Assembly (NCBI GenBank): GCA_023416695.1
Contig: JAEZGY010000057.1
Span: 1 to 28,477, forward strand
Origin: Bacillota bacterium
GTDB taxonomy: Bacteria; Bacillota; Clostridia; Lachnospirales; Lachnospiraceae
DNA: 28,477 nt
Direction of reading: 5' to 3'
This document shows, one piece after another, positions 14,050-22,426 of this stretch (position 1 is its first letter; every line of letters begins with the position of its first letter). The translations under genes were made by a program, and so were the position numbers. Under the pieces are notes generated by a model. The model did not search any database. It was not told where the DNA came from and saw only the letters and a list, made by a program, of their open reading frames with translations.

Positions 14050-15525
14050 ATGGTTAGACAAGGTTTTGATAATGAAAAGTATCTGAAAATGCAGTCAGAA
14101 CATATTAAAGAAAGAATCGCACAATTTGACAATAAGTTATATTTAGAGTTTGGTGGTAAGTTATTTGATGATTATCATGCTTCCCGCGTGTTGCCTGGAT
14201 TTGAGCCATCTAGTAAGTTACAGATGCTTATGCAATTAAAGGAGCAAGCGGAGATTCTTTTTGTCATCAGTGCTGAGGACATTGAAAGAAATAAGATTCG
14301 TGGGGACCTAGACATTACCTATGACATGGATGTACTACGACTTATTGAGGAATATAGAAATGCTGGTTTGTATGTAGGAAGTGTGGTTATTTCCCAGTTT
14401 TCCGGCCAGAATAGTGCGTCAAGTTTCAGACAGAAGCTAGAGAAGAAGGGAATTGCGGTTTACTATCATTACCTCATAGAGGGCTATCCTAATAATGTAG
14501 ACTTAATTGTCAGTGAGCAGGGCTATGGTAAAAATGAATATGTAAAGACCACCAGACCTTTAGTTGTAGTCACAGCACCCGGTCCAGGAAGTGGTAAAAT
14601 GGCCACTTGTTTATCCCAACTTTACCAAGAGCACAAGCATGGTGTTAACGCAGGGTATGCCAAATATGAAACCTTCCCAATCTGGAATTTACCATTAAAA
14701 CACCCCGTGAATCTGGCATATGAGGCGGCTACAGTGGACTTAAATGACGTTAACATGATTGACCCATATCATCTAGAGGCTTATGGAGTAAGGACTGTTA
14801 ACTACAATCGTGATGTCGAGATATTTCCAGTATTAAATGCTATGTTTAATCGAATCTATGGAGAAAGTCCATATAAGTCCCCAACTGATATGGGCGTTAA
14901 TATGGCTGGAAAATGTATTATAGATGACGAGGCTTGTTGTGAAGCGTCTAGACAAGAAATTATTCGTCGTTACTTTGAAACTTTAGATAAGGTTGCTTGT
15001 GATACTGCAAAGCCATCTGAGTTAGATAAAGTCAAGCTTTTAATGAATCAAGCCGGAATATCTATAGAAGATAGAAAGGTAGTAGGAGCAGCCATTAATA
15101 GGGCTCATGAGACAGGTTGTGCTGCAGCCGCAATGGAACTTCCTGATGGCGCTATCATTACTGGTAAAAATTCCGATTTACTAGGGCCTTCTGCAGCGCT
15201 GATTTTAAACGCCATCAAGAAGCTTGCCGGAATTGAGAAGGAGATTCATGTAATTTCTCCACAGGCCATTGAGCCAATTCAGAAATTAAAAGTGAGTTAC
15301 TTTGGCAATAAAAATCCTAGACTACACATTGATGAAGCATTGATTGCTCTATCCATTAGTGCAACTACAGATGCTAATGCAAAATTAGCGTTAGAGCAGC
15401 TGCCTAAGCTTCGTGGAACGCAGGTTCATAGCACGGTTAGGTTAGCTAAAGTAGATGCTAATATGTTTAAAAAATTGGGAGCTCAGCTCACAATGGCCTC
15501 TCTTGCATTAAAGAAAACTATTTAA
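14050..15525 (+). CDS. DUF1846 family protein of unknown function
   Basis: A 491-residue soluble protein recognised as DUF1846 by its start (GFDNEKYLKMQSEHIKERI), overall length (about 490-505 in the family) and the conserved TAPGPGSGKMATCLSQLYQE segment (about 175-194). GPGSGK (178-183) resembles a phosphate-binding loop but is a family-specific motif. Family members have structures but no settled function that I can name. The open frame reaches GTG 14026; ATG 14050 is preferred because it yields the family's usual N-terminus, with AGAGG (14036-14040) upstream. It is isolated between two terminators, so it is its own transcription unit. Confidence 0.85.
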   Translation: MVRQGFDNEKYLKMQSEHIKERIAQFDNKLYLEFGGKLFDDYHASRVLPGFEPSSKLQMLMQLKEQAEILFVISAEDIERNKIRGDLDITYDMDVLRLIEEYRNAGLYVGSVVISQFSGQNSASSFRQKLEKKGIAVYYHYLIEGYPNNVDLIVSEQGYGKNEYVKTTRPLVVVTAPGPGSGKMATCLSQLYQEHKHGVNAGYAKYETFPIWNLPLKHPVNLAYEAATVDLNDVNMIDPYHLEAYGVRTVNYNRDVEIFPVLNAMFNRIYGESPYKSPTDMGVNMAGKCIIDDEACCEASRQEIIRRYFETLDKVACDTAKPSELDKVKLLMNQAGISIEDRKVVGAAINRAHETGCAAAAMELPDGAIITGKNSDLLGPSAALILNAIKKLAGIEKEIHVISPQAIEPIQKLKVSYFGNKNPRLHIDEALIALSISATTDANAKLALEQLPKLRGTQVHSTVRLAKVDANMFKKLGAQLTMASLALKKTI

Positions 15526-15529
15526 TAAT

Positions 15530-15578
15530 AAAACTCCTATATTGAGATCTCTTTAAAAGATCTATATAGGAGTTTTTT
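15530..15578. terminator. Bidirectional terminator between the DUF1846 gene and tcdA
   Basis: AAAACTCCTATAT (15530-15542) pairs with ATATAGGAGTTTT (15564-15576), and an inner AGATCT (15545-15550) pairs with AGATCT (15558-15563). Six T (15573-15578) follow on the plus strand, and A-rich sequence on the other side supplies T on the minus strand, suiting the convergent genes that flank it. Confidence 0.88.
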
Positions 15579-15593
15579 CAACCACATAGTTTT

Positions 15594-16304
15594 TTATTTA
15601 ATTAAATCCTTGATGACTTCTCCTGCAATAATTAGACCTGCTACAGAAGGAACAAAGGCGATACTACCTGGAGTTTGTCGTTTGCCGGATGCTTTTATAT
15701 CAAGTTCTAAAGGTTTTAGTGGTAGTTCTTTTGAGTAAACAACCTTACATTTCTTTATACCCCTAGCCTTTAGCTCTCGTCGCATTACCTTGGCTAATGG
15801 ACAAACAGAGGTTTTGTAGATGTCTGACACCTCAAACCTAGTGGGATCTAATTTATTGCCAGCTCCCATTGAACTTATAATTGGAGTGTTAACTTGATTA
15901 CACTGCATAACGAGCTCAATTTTACCAGTCACAGTATCAATGGCATCCACTACGTAGTCATATTGGGAGAAATCAAATTCTTTTGCTGTTTCAGGTGTAA
16001 AAAAGCTCTGATAAGTATTAACTTTAGCCTCTGGATTAATGTCAAGAATTCTTTCCTTCATCACTTCAACCTTGTATTTCCCAATGGAAGAATGGGTAGC
16101 AATGATTTGGCGATTTATATTGGAGAGACAAACGGTATCATTGTCAATAATATCAAGTGTTCCTACACCACTACGGGCTAAGGCTTCTGTAACAAAACCT
16201 CCCACACCACCTACTCCAAAGACAGCTACTCTTAAGGAGGACAATTTATCTATGGCTTCTGGCCCTAATAGTAGGGCGGTACGCTCAAATTGATTATTCA
16301 ACAT
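15594..16304 (-). CDS. tcdA: tRNA threonylcarbamoyladenosine dehydratase (TcdA/CsdL-type E1-like enzyme)
   Basis: A 236-residue E1-fold (ThiF/MoeB/HesA) enzyme. TcdA uses ATP to cyclise the t6A37 modification of ANN-decoding tRNAs to ct6A. Visible motifs are the nucleotide loop FGVGGVGGFV (29-38), DNDTVCLSNINRQ (54-66), DYVVDAIDTVTGK (116-128) and the C-terminal RQTPGSIAFVPSVAGL (209-224). The TPGS-FVP pattern and the lack of a C-terminal rhodanese domain favour TcdA over MoeB or ThiF. The frame extends to GTG 16346, but ATG 16304 is chosen: GAGGT lies six bases upstream and MLNNQFERTALLLG is the usual family start. The leader holds two DnaA boxes. Confidence 0.88.
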   Translation of the reverse strand: MLNNQFERTALLLGPEAIDKLSSLRVAVFGVGGVGGFVTEALARSGVGTLDIIDNDTVCLSNINRQIIATHSSIGKYKVEVMKERILDINPEAKVNTYQSFFTPETAKEFDFSQYDYVVDAIDTVTGKIELVMQCNQVNTPIISSMGAGNKLDPTRFEVSDIYKTSVCPLAKVMRRELKARGIKKCKVVYSKELPLKPLELDIKASGKRQTPGSIAFVPSVAGLIIAGEVIKDLIK

Positions 16305-16318
16305 GGTAACCTCATTTC

Positions 16319-16359
16319 TGTGGATAATTACTGTTACAAATGTCACCTCATGTGGATAA
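16319..16359 (-). promoter_or_regulatory. Pair of perfect DnaA boxes in the tcdA leader
   Basis: TGTGGATAA occurs at 16319-16327 and again at 16351-16359; on the minus strand both read TTATCCACA, the consensus high-affinity DnaA box, in the same orientation and 32 bases (about three helical turns) apart. They lie between the putative tcdA promoter and its start codon. Confidence 0.7.
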
Positions 16360-16376
16360 CATTTCTATTTATGATT

Positions 16377-16385
16377 AGTATACCA
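16377..16385 (-). promoter_or_regulatory. Putative extended -10 promoter of tcdA
   Basis: On the minus strand the sequence reads TGGTATACT, i.e. a TG-N extension followed by TATACT at 16382-16377. The -35 region is weak (TTGTAG-like), as often with extended -10 promoters. Initiation near 16370 would place both DnaA boxes just downstream of the start site. Confidence 0.5.
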
Positions 16386-16500
16386 TAAATACGGAATCCT
16401 ACAAATTAAATACTTTTTATTAATACCACTATTTAAAGTTATTTGCAATAGTTATGGGATAATTTGTAGATTTTTAAGAGTAGTGCTTAATACTATAGAA

Positions 16501-16534
16501 TAATGATATACCTATAAATCTCCGATACTATAAT
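16501..16534 (+). promoter_or_regulatory. Putative promoter of the second maf gene (sigma-28-like, overlapping a sigma-A -10)
   Basis: TAAT (16501-16504), 16 bases, then TCCGATAC (16521-16528). The -10 shares TCCGATA with the flagellin promoter and the spacing equals that of the flaG promoter; the -35 has one mismatch. A TATAAT (16529-16534) follows directly but has no recognisable -35 at 17 bases. Either could be used. Confidence 0.45.
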
Positions 16535-16598
16535 AGAACTCTCTATTGATCTTAAGTAATTGTATTAAATATAAGTAGAATGAAATTTGGAGGTACAT

Positions 16599-18191
16599 AT
16601 GAATACACCATTGCTTACAAATCTGTTTTTAAATATAAAAGACACAATATATTATTTTCGAGTACAAGATTTCTTTCATGGACAGCAGACTCTAGATAAG
16701 GTAACGATGCAAATGAACGAACTTCTTACTGTTCAGCATGCAGAGAAGATGAGTGATGTAATCCAACCAATAACACAAGCACTTCAGAATATTTTTCATA
16801 CCCAACAAAACAATGATACCGTATTACTTGCTGATTTACTGGAGATTCAGTTGTTGCCTTTATTTGATACTCTCTTACAGGAATCAATTTTATCTGCAAA
16901 GGAAGGAAATACCCATAATTACTTAGAGGAAAATTTAAAATATCTTAATAATAGTGAATTGGTTAATCAAATACGAGAACATGCAATTTCTTCTCAGTAT
17001 TCTATTGAGCAAACTAACCTTGGCCTCTATACAGTTAAGTATAGCGGAGAGAAAACCCTATACTATCATTCTAATGTAAATCCCAAGGAAGACGGTAAAT
17101 TATTTGCTTCCTATTATGGTAAAAACGATGTACTGTCCTATACAGTATTCGGTTTTGGAATGGGTTACCATGTAGAGGCACTATTAAACCATGACAGGCG
17201 CTATACAGTAGAGGTGATTGAAACCAATCTAGACATTCTAAAAAGTGCTTTCTCTTACTGTGATTTGGTTCCTATTTTATCGAATAAACGCTTTCAGCTT
17301 CGCTATTGTACATTAGATTCGATACAAAACTTACTGGCACCGGATTCTACGTTGTTGCTTCATTATCCATCCTATCAGGCATTAAAGGGTGGTCCAGTAA
17401 AAGAGGCATTGAATAATTATTTTATCTCTTTGAGTACAATGTATGGACAAGGGAATTTATTACTGTGGAATTTTTACGACAATATGCAATGGAAGGATTC
17501 CTGTGTGGATGAACTTTGCTCTGATTTTAAGGGGAAAGATATCATCTATGTGGGTGGTGGTCCTTCTTTAGAATACTGTATGGAGGAACTTTATACCAAA
17601 TCTCTGTCCTCTAATCATATAATTATGTGTGCAAGCACGGTATATAGACACCTAATAGAGCATCACATTATCCCAGATTACGTTATTATGATTGATCCTC
17701 AGGAGCATATGATTCGCCATATTAAGGATATCCCAGAAACAAAAACGAAGATGCTTTATCTATGTACAGCAGCTTCTAATGCAGTGCAGGAATTTAAGGG
17801 AAAACGATATATTATTTTTCAAAAGGATTACCCAGATGCCAATAAATATGCAACAAGCAGAAACTATACATTATTTGAGACTGGTGGTTCTGTATCTACC
17901 CTAGCCATAGATCTCGCCATTCGATTTGGTTGCAGGCAGTTGATTACACTTGGTCTAGATCTTGGGTATACTGAGAATAAGACCCACTCATTTGAGAACT
18001 CGGCTACCTTAGATAAGCAATCCCTTTTGTACGTTAAGAGTGTTACTGGGGCGACTATACCAACTACTCGTGTCCTGAATTCGTATCGCCATTGGATTCA
18101 AAATAGGATTCGAGATAGTAGGGATATTTCTTTTGTCAATTTGTCCTGTGGGGCTGTTATTGAAGGCATGGAAAATCGAGTTTCTTGGTAA
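16599..18191 (+). CDS. Second Maf (DUF115) protein with a fused N-terminal accessory domain
   Basis: A 531-residue paralogue of the Maf protein at 10466. Residues 1-98 resemble the separate 106-residue protein encoded before that gene (shared N.D..LLADLL...L motif at 72-86). From NYLEENLKYL (107) it follows the other Maf: YTVFGFGMGYHVEALL (181-196), IYVGGGPSLEYC (316-327), ETGGSVSTLAIDLAIRFG (427-444) and LGLDLGYTENKTHS (451-464). It ends soon after NLSCGAVIEGM, so it lacks the roughly 140-residue C-terminal helical part. It probably transfers a sugar to flagellin or another flagellar protein. The start is ATG 16599 after TGGAGGT; the frame extends to TTG 16587. It stands alone between terminators. 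Confidence 0.8.
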   Translation: MNTPLLTNLFLNIKDTIYYFRVQDFFHGQQTLDKVTMQMNELLTVQHAEKMSDVIQPITQALQNIFHTQQNNDTVLLADLLEIQLLPLFDTLLQESILSAKEGNTHNYLEENLKYLNNSELVNQIREHAISSQYSIEQTNLGLYTVKYSGEKTLYYHSNVNPKEDGKLFASYYGKNDVLSYTVFGFGMGYHVEALLNHDRRYTVEVIETNLDILKSAFSYCDLVPILSNKRFQLRYCTLDSIQNLLAPDSTLLLHYPSYQALKGGPVKEALNNYFISLSTMYGQGNLLLWNFYDNMQWKDSCVDELCSDFKGKDIIYVGGGPSLEYCMEELYTKSLSSNHIIMCASTVYRHLIEHHIIPDYVIMIDPQEHMIRHIKDIPETKTKMLYLCTAASNAVQEFKGKRYIIFQKDYPDANKYATSRNYTLFETGGSVSTLAIDLAIRFGCRQLITLGLDLGYTENKTHSFENSATLDKQSLLYVKSVTGATIPTTRVLNSYRHWIQNRIRDSRDISFVNLSCGAVIEGMENRVSW

Positions 18192-18251
18192 GGGTAAGTA
18201 GAAAGTGTTCTTATGATTTGTGTGATACAAAAGACCATATAATATAAGAAG

Positions 18252-18292
18252 AAAGACCTCTATACCTATGATAGATATAGAGGTCTTTTTTT
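18252..18292. terminator. Terminator between the second maf gene and pyrG
   Basis: AAAGACCTCTATA (18252-18264) pairs perfectly with TATAGAGGTCTTT (18276-18288) and is followed by seven T (18286-18292). The purine-rich left flank gives a weaker T tract for the minus strand, so it may also end the convergent pyrG transcript. Confidence 0.9.
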
Positions 18293-18293
18293 A

Positions 18294-19913
18294 TTATTCA
18301 GAATCTTTTTTCTCTCTGTATTTGATTGCAGCTCCAATAAAGCCTTTGAATAAAGGATGAGGTCTGTTTGGCCGAGATTTAAATTCGGGATGAGCCTGAG
18401 TAGCAATAAACCAAGGATGGTTTGGAAGCTCTATCATTTCTACAATTCGCCCATCTGGAGAGATGCCGGATAAGCACATACCTGCCTCCTCTAGATCCTC
18501 ACGATAATAGTTGTTTACTTCGTAGCGGTGTCTATGTCGCTCTTCAATGAGATTACTATTGTAAACCTCTTGGGATCGAGAACCTTCTTTTAAAACACAA
18601 GGGTAGGACCCTAATCTTAAGGTTCCACCAATATCCTCTATGCCATCCTGCTCAGGCATTAAGTGAATGATTGGATGGGTGGTACTTGGATCTAATTCTG
18701 CACTATGTGCATCAGCAAAGCCCACAACATTACGAGCAAATTCTACTATAGCCATCTGCATACCGAGGCATAGTCCAAGGAATGGGATGTTGTTCTCTCT
18801 AGCGTATCGGATGGCTCCAATCTTACCCTCTACACCACGATTGCCAAATCCACCAGGGACTAATATACCACTTACATCCCTTAATAATTCAGTGATATTT
18901 TCTTCAGTGACTGTTTCAGAGTCAATCCACTTGATATTAATTGAAGCTCTATGAGCTACTGCTCCGTGTTTTAAAGATTCTACTACACTGATATAGGCAT
19001 CATGAAGTTGTGTATATTTACCAACTAATGCTACAGTAACCTCTTTTTCAGGATTTTTAAGGTCATACACCATGGACTCCCAATCCTGTAGATTTGGCAA
19101 AGGACAGTCTATTTTTAAACATTCACAAACAATGTCTGCTAAGTGTTCCTTTTCCATAGCTAGAGGAGCTTCGTATAAAGTTTCCACATCAAGGTTTTGG
19201 ATTACATGCTTGCTAGGAACATTACAGAATAAGGCTATTTTATCTTTTATGCCACCCTCTAGAGGAAGTTCAGTACGACATACAATAATGTCTGGTTGAA
19301 TTCCCATTCCTTGTAGCTCCTTAACACTAGCCTGGGTTGGCTTCGTTTTCATTTCTCCTGAAGCACGTAAATAAGGGATTAAGGTTACATGAATTAAAAT
19401 AGCATTTTCACGTCCGATGTCATGTTGAAATTGTCGTATGGATTCTAAAAATGGCTGACTTTCAATATCACCAACAGTACCACCAACTTCGATAATAGCA
19501 ATTTCCTGCTTTTTACTTCCGTCATTACGATAGAAGCGGCTCTTAATTTCATTGGTTATATGGGGTATTACTTGAACAGTTCCTCCACCAAAATCACCAC
19601 GACGTTCTTGGTTTAACACAGACCAGTAGATTTTACCAGTGGTTACATTGGAACGCTTGGTTAGCTTTTCATCAATAAAACGTTCATAATGTCCAAGGTC
19701 CAGATCAGTTTCTGCTCCGTCGTCTGTTACAAACACTTCCCCATGTTGCATTGGATTCATGGTACCTGGATCGATATTGATGTAAGGGTCAAATTTTTGC
19801 ATGGTCACTGTATAGCCTCTAGACTTTAGTAGTCTGCCTAGGGAGGCTGCTGTAATGCCTTTACCTAGTCCTGAGACAACACCACCTGTTACAAATACAT
19901 ATTTTACAGCCAT
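18294..19913 (-). CDS. pyrG: CTP synthase
   Basis: A 539-residue enzyme that aminates UTP to CTP with glutamine-derived ammonia, the last step of pyrimidine nucleotide synthesis. The N-terminal synthetase domain shows KYVFVTGGVVSGLGKGITAA (4-23), the FDPYINIDPGTMNPMQHGEV stretch and VGGTVGDIE (143-151). The C-terminal class I glutamine amidotransferase domain has PGGFGNRG (353-360), nucleophile Cys382 in GLCLGMQ, and His508-Glu510 in QAHPEF. Length is standard and all key residues are present. ATG 19913 follows AAAGGAGGAA. It is convergent with the second maf gene and divergent from ftsH. Two stop codons stand in tandem at its end. Confidence 0.98.
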   Translation of the reverse strand: MAVKYVFVTGGVVSGLGKGITAASLGRLLKSRGYTVTMQKFDPYINIDPGTMNPMQHGEVFVTDDGAETDLDLGHYERFIDEKLTKRSNVTTGKIYWSVLNQERRGDFGGGTVQVIPHITNEIKSRFYRNDGSKKQEIAIIEVGGTVGDIESQPFLESIRQFQHDIGRENAILIHVTLIPYLRASGEMKTKPTQASVKELQGMGIQPDIIVCRTELPLEGGIKDKIALFCNVPSKHVIQNLDVETLYEAPLAMEKEHLADIVCECLKIDCPLPNLQDWESMVYDLKNPEKEVTVALVGKYTQLHDAYISVVESLKHGAVAHRASINIKWIDSETVTEENITELLRDVSGILVPGGFGNRGVEGKIGAIRYARENNIPFLGLCLGMQMAIVEFARNVVGFADAHSAELDPSTTHPIIHLMPEQDGIEDIGGTLRLGSYPCVLKEGSRSQEVYNSNLIEERHRHRYEVNNYYREDLEEAGMCLSGISPDGRIVEMIELPNHPWFIATQAHPEFKSRPNRPHPLFKGFIGAAIKYREKKDSE

Positions 19914-20349
19914 TCAAGTTCCTCCTTTATATATGAAATATTTAACTGGTTCAAAATAATCAAAAAAATATTATAACGTGGTCTATAAGGAAAATCTATA
20001 CTTATTTGGGATTTGAAAAAAATTTCTAATTTTCTAAAGTTGGAAGAAGATTTCTATTAATGAAATTAAGTTAGAACTCTTCCTTGCTACATAAATATGG
20101 TGTTCACTGTTTAGACAAAATATTAGTATATCCTAGGAGAGAATGCTTAGAATATATAATAAAAGTTTATGATTCCTTCATACTTTCTCACGGAATTTTA
20201 AGAGTTTAGTCTATTGATTTATAAATGAGCTTTCATTATAATGGGAATAACTATTGGTTATAGAGAGTTTCTCCTTTTAAAGGATTTATTAGTGTATAAG
20301 AAGGTAAAACTAATATAGAGGAATGAAAACAAAGCAGAGGAGGCGTTGT
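19914..20349. other. 436-base AT-rich divergent intergenic region between pyrG and ftsH
   Basis: No coding frame, RNA gene or repeat could be supported here. It holds the pyrG ribosome site, a TATAAT on the minus strand at 19975-19970 with a poor -35, the clear ftsH promoter at 20214-20242 and the ftsH leader. I found neither a G-run at a plausible pyrG start site nor a leader terminator, so the CTP-sensing attenuation known for pyrG in some Firmicutes is not evident. Positions 19980-20200 show nothing recognisable. Confidence 0.6.
20214..20242 (+). promoter_or_regulatory. Sigma-A promoter of ftsH
   Basis: TTGATT (20214-20219), a 17-base spacer and a perfect TATAAT (20237-20242). Initiation near 20249 gives a leader of about 100 bases. 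Confidence 0.8.
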
Positions 20350-22317
20350 ATGGAAAATAACAATGGTAAAAATAATAAGCAAGATAATAGAAAACGTAAT
20401 AACCGTAACAATATTATAATTGGTATTGTTATTACAGTTATTTTGTTTTTAATGTATACCTATATGAATCAAATGATTCAAGAAAGTACTTATAAAGAGC
20501 AAACTTACAAAGAGTTTGTGGTACAGCTAGAGGAGAATAAGATTAAGACAGTTACCGTATTGTCTGATCGTGTGGAGTATCAACTAACCTCACAGAAAGA
20601 GGATGACAAAAGCGTATATTACGCAGCTAGAATTTATGATGAGAATTTATTAGAGCGATTAAAGAGCTCCAAGGCTGAATATAAGGGTGAGATTACAAGC
20701 ACCAGTTCAGGTATCATTAGTGCTATAGTCAGCTATATATTACCGATTGCCCTAATTTGGGTGGCATTTTGGTTTGTATTTAGAATGATTTCCCGTAACG
20801 GTGGGGGAATGATGGGAGTTGGGAAGAGTACCGCTAAGGTTTATATAGAGAAGGAAACAGGGGTTACTTTTGCTAATGTGGCTGGTCAAGAGGAAGCCAA
20901 GGAATCTCTTTCTGAGATGGTGGATTTTCTTCACAATCCTGCCAAATATACAAAGATTGGTGCAAAGCTTCCTAAGGGAGCATTGCTAGTAGGACCTCCT
21001 GGAACAGGTAAGACCTTACTTGCCAAAGCAGTTGCAGGGGAAGCAAAGGTACCATTTTTCTCCCTTTCCGGTTCCGATTTTGTTGAGATGTTTGTTGGTG
21101 TAGGTGCCTCTAGAGTAAGGGATTTGTTTAAGGAAGCCCAAGCAAAGGCTCCATGTATTATATTTATTGATGAGGTTGATGCCATTGGTAAGAGCCGTGA
21201 CAGCCGCTATGGTGGTGGTAACGACGAACGTGAGCAAACCTTAAATCAATTGCTTTCTGAGATGGATGGTTTCGATTCCTCTAAAGGTCTTGTAATCTTA
21301 GCAGCAACGAACCGTCCAGAAGTACTTGACAAAGCCCTTCTTCGTCCAGGTCGATTTGACCGAAGAATCATTGTAGATAAACCTGATTTAAAAGGACGTA
21401 AGGATGTATTAAGAGTTCATGCTAAGGATGTATTAATGGATGACTCTGTAGATTTAGATGCTATAGCATTAGCTACTTCAGGTGCCGTAGGCTCTGATTT
21501 GGCCAATATGATAAATGAGGCTGCTATTATGGCAGTTAAGGATGGTCGTACTGCAGTTTCTCAGGCGGATTTATTTGAATCCGTAGAAGTTGTTATTGCA
21601 GGTAAGGAGAAGAAGGACCGTATCCTTGGAAAAGAAGAGAAGCGAATTGTTGCTTATCATGAAGTTGGTCATGCTTTGGTAACAGCTCTTATTAAAGAAG
21701 CTGAGCCGGTTCAGAAGATTACCATTGTACCTCGTACTATGGGATCTCTTGGTTATGTAATGCAGGTACCAGAGGAAGAGAAATACTTGATGACGAAGGA
21801 AGAGATGTTAACTCGTATTACTACTTTGTTTGGTGGACGTGCTGCAGAGCAGATTATATTTAACAGTGTGACTACGGGAGCCAGTAATGATATCGAGAAG
21901 GCTACTGAGCTTGCGAGAGCAATGGTTACTCAGTATGGTATGACGGAGGAATTCGGACTTGTATGTCTAGAAACAGTAGAAAGTAAGTATTTAGATGGAC
22001 GTACCGTAATGAATTGTGCAGATTCAACAGCTAGCCAAGTAGACAAAGTAGTAATGAATCTTTTAAAGGAATGCTATAAGAGGGCTGAAGAGCTTCTTAG
22101 TAGTAATAAAGAAGTGTTGGATAAGATTGCTGCCTTCCTTTATGAGAAGGAAACCATTACTGGTAAAGAGTTTATGGATATTTACCACGAGGTAACAGGA
22201 GCAAATGAAAAGAGTGAGGATACTCTAACCATAGAGTTAAAAAAGGAATCTGTAGAACAAGTGGAAGAACAACCTGTTGAAGAATCTTTAGAGAATTCTG
22301 AAGAATTGAATAAATAG
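20350..22317 (+). CDS. ftsH: ATP-dependent membrane zinc metalloprotease FtsH
   Basis: A 655-residue AAA+ protease that pulls membrane and cytosolic proteins into its chamber. Two transmembrane segments (about 22-42 and 123-146) flank a small extracytoplasmic domain. The AAA module has Walker A GPPGTGKT (215-222), pore residues FVG (248-250), Walker B IIFIDEVD (270-277) and the second region of homology NRPEVLDKALLRPGRFDRR (321-339). The peptidase site is HEVGH (437-441), with Asp514 in ASNDIEKA as the third zinc ligand. The acidic C-tail is typical. The frame extends to ATG 20323, but ATG 20350 is preferred, seven bases after GAGGAGG. It has its own promoter; the usual neighbours tilS and hpt are absent upstream. 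Confidence 0.97.
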   Translation: MENNNGKNNKQDNRKRNNRNNIIIGIVITVILFLMYTYMNQMIQESTYKEQTYKEFVVQLEENKIKTVTVLSDRVEYQLTSQKEDDKSVYYAARIYDENLLERLKSSKAEYKGEITSTSSGIISAIVSYILPIALIWVAFWFVFRMISRNGGGMMGVGKSTAKVYIEKETGVTFANVAGQEEAKESLSEMVDFLHNPAKYTKIGAKLPKGALLVGPPGTGKTLLAKAVAGEAKVPFFSLSGSDFVEMFVGVGASRVRDLFKEAQAKAPCIIFIDEVDAIGKSRDSRYGGGNDEREQTLNQLLSEMDGFDSSKGLVILAATNRPEVLDKALLRPGRFDRRIIVDKPDLKGRKDVLRVHAKDVLMDDSVDLDAIALATSGAVGSDLANMINEAAIMAVKDGRTAVSQADLFESVEVVIAGKEKKDRILGKEEKRIVAYHEVGHALVTALIKEAEPVQKITIVPRTMGSLGYVMQVPEEEKYLMTKEEMLTRITTLFGGRAAEQIIFNSVTTGASNDIEKATELARAMVTQYGMTEEFGLVCLETVESKYLDGRTVMNCADSTASQVDKVVMNLLKECYKRAEELLSSNKEVLDKIAAFLYEKETITGKEFMDIYHEVTGANEKSEDTLTIELKKESVEQVEEQPVEESLENSEELNK

Positions 22318-22329
22318 GAATATTAGGAG

Positions 22330-22367
22330 ATGACTAGTAGCAAGCCTTATGGAATGTTACTAGTCAT
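22330..22367. other. Hairpin after ftsH
   Basis: ATGACTAGTAGC (22330-22341) pairs with GTTACTAGTCAT (22356-22367), 12 pairs with one G-U, starting 12 bases after the ftsH stop. No T run follows, so it is at most a weak terminator or an RNA-stability element between ftsH and uvrC. Confidence 0.55.
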
Positions 22368-22426
22368 GCTTGTATCCTCAGGAGCTAGACAGAAGCAATG
22401 TGAGGATTTAAGGGAGAAGAAAAGCT

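Noticed and set aside
19914..20110. CTP-dependent attenuator upstream of pyrG
   Set aside because: No G-run at a plausible start site and no hairpin with T run was found on the minus strand between the promoter-like TATAAT and the start codon.
22330..22367. Hairpin after ftsH as a true intrinsic terminator
   Set aside because: The stem is good but is followed by GCTTGTATCC and not a T run; it was kept only as a structural feature.
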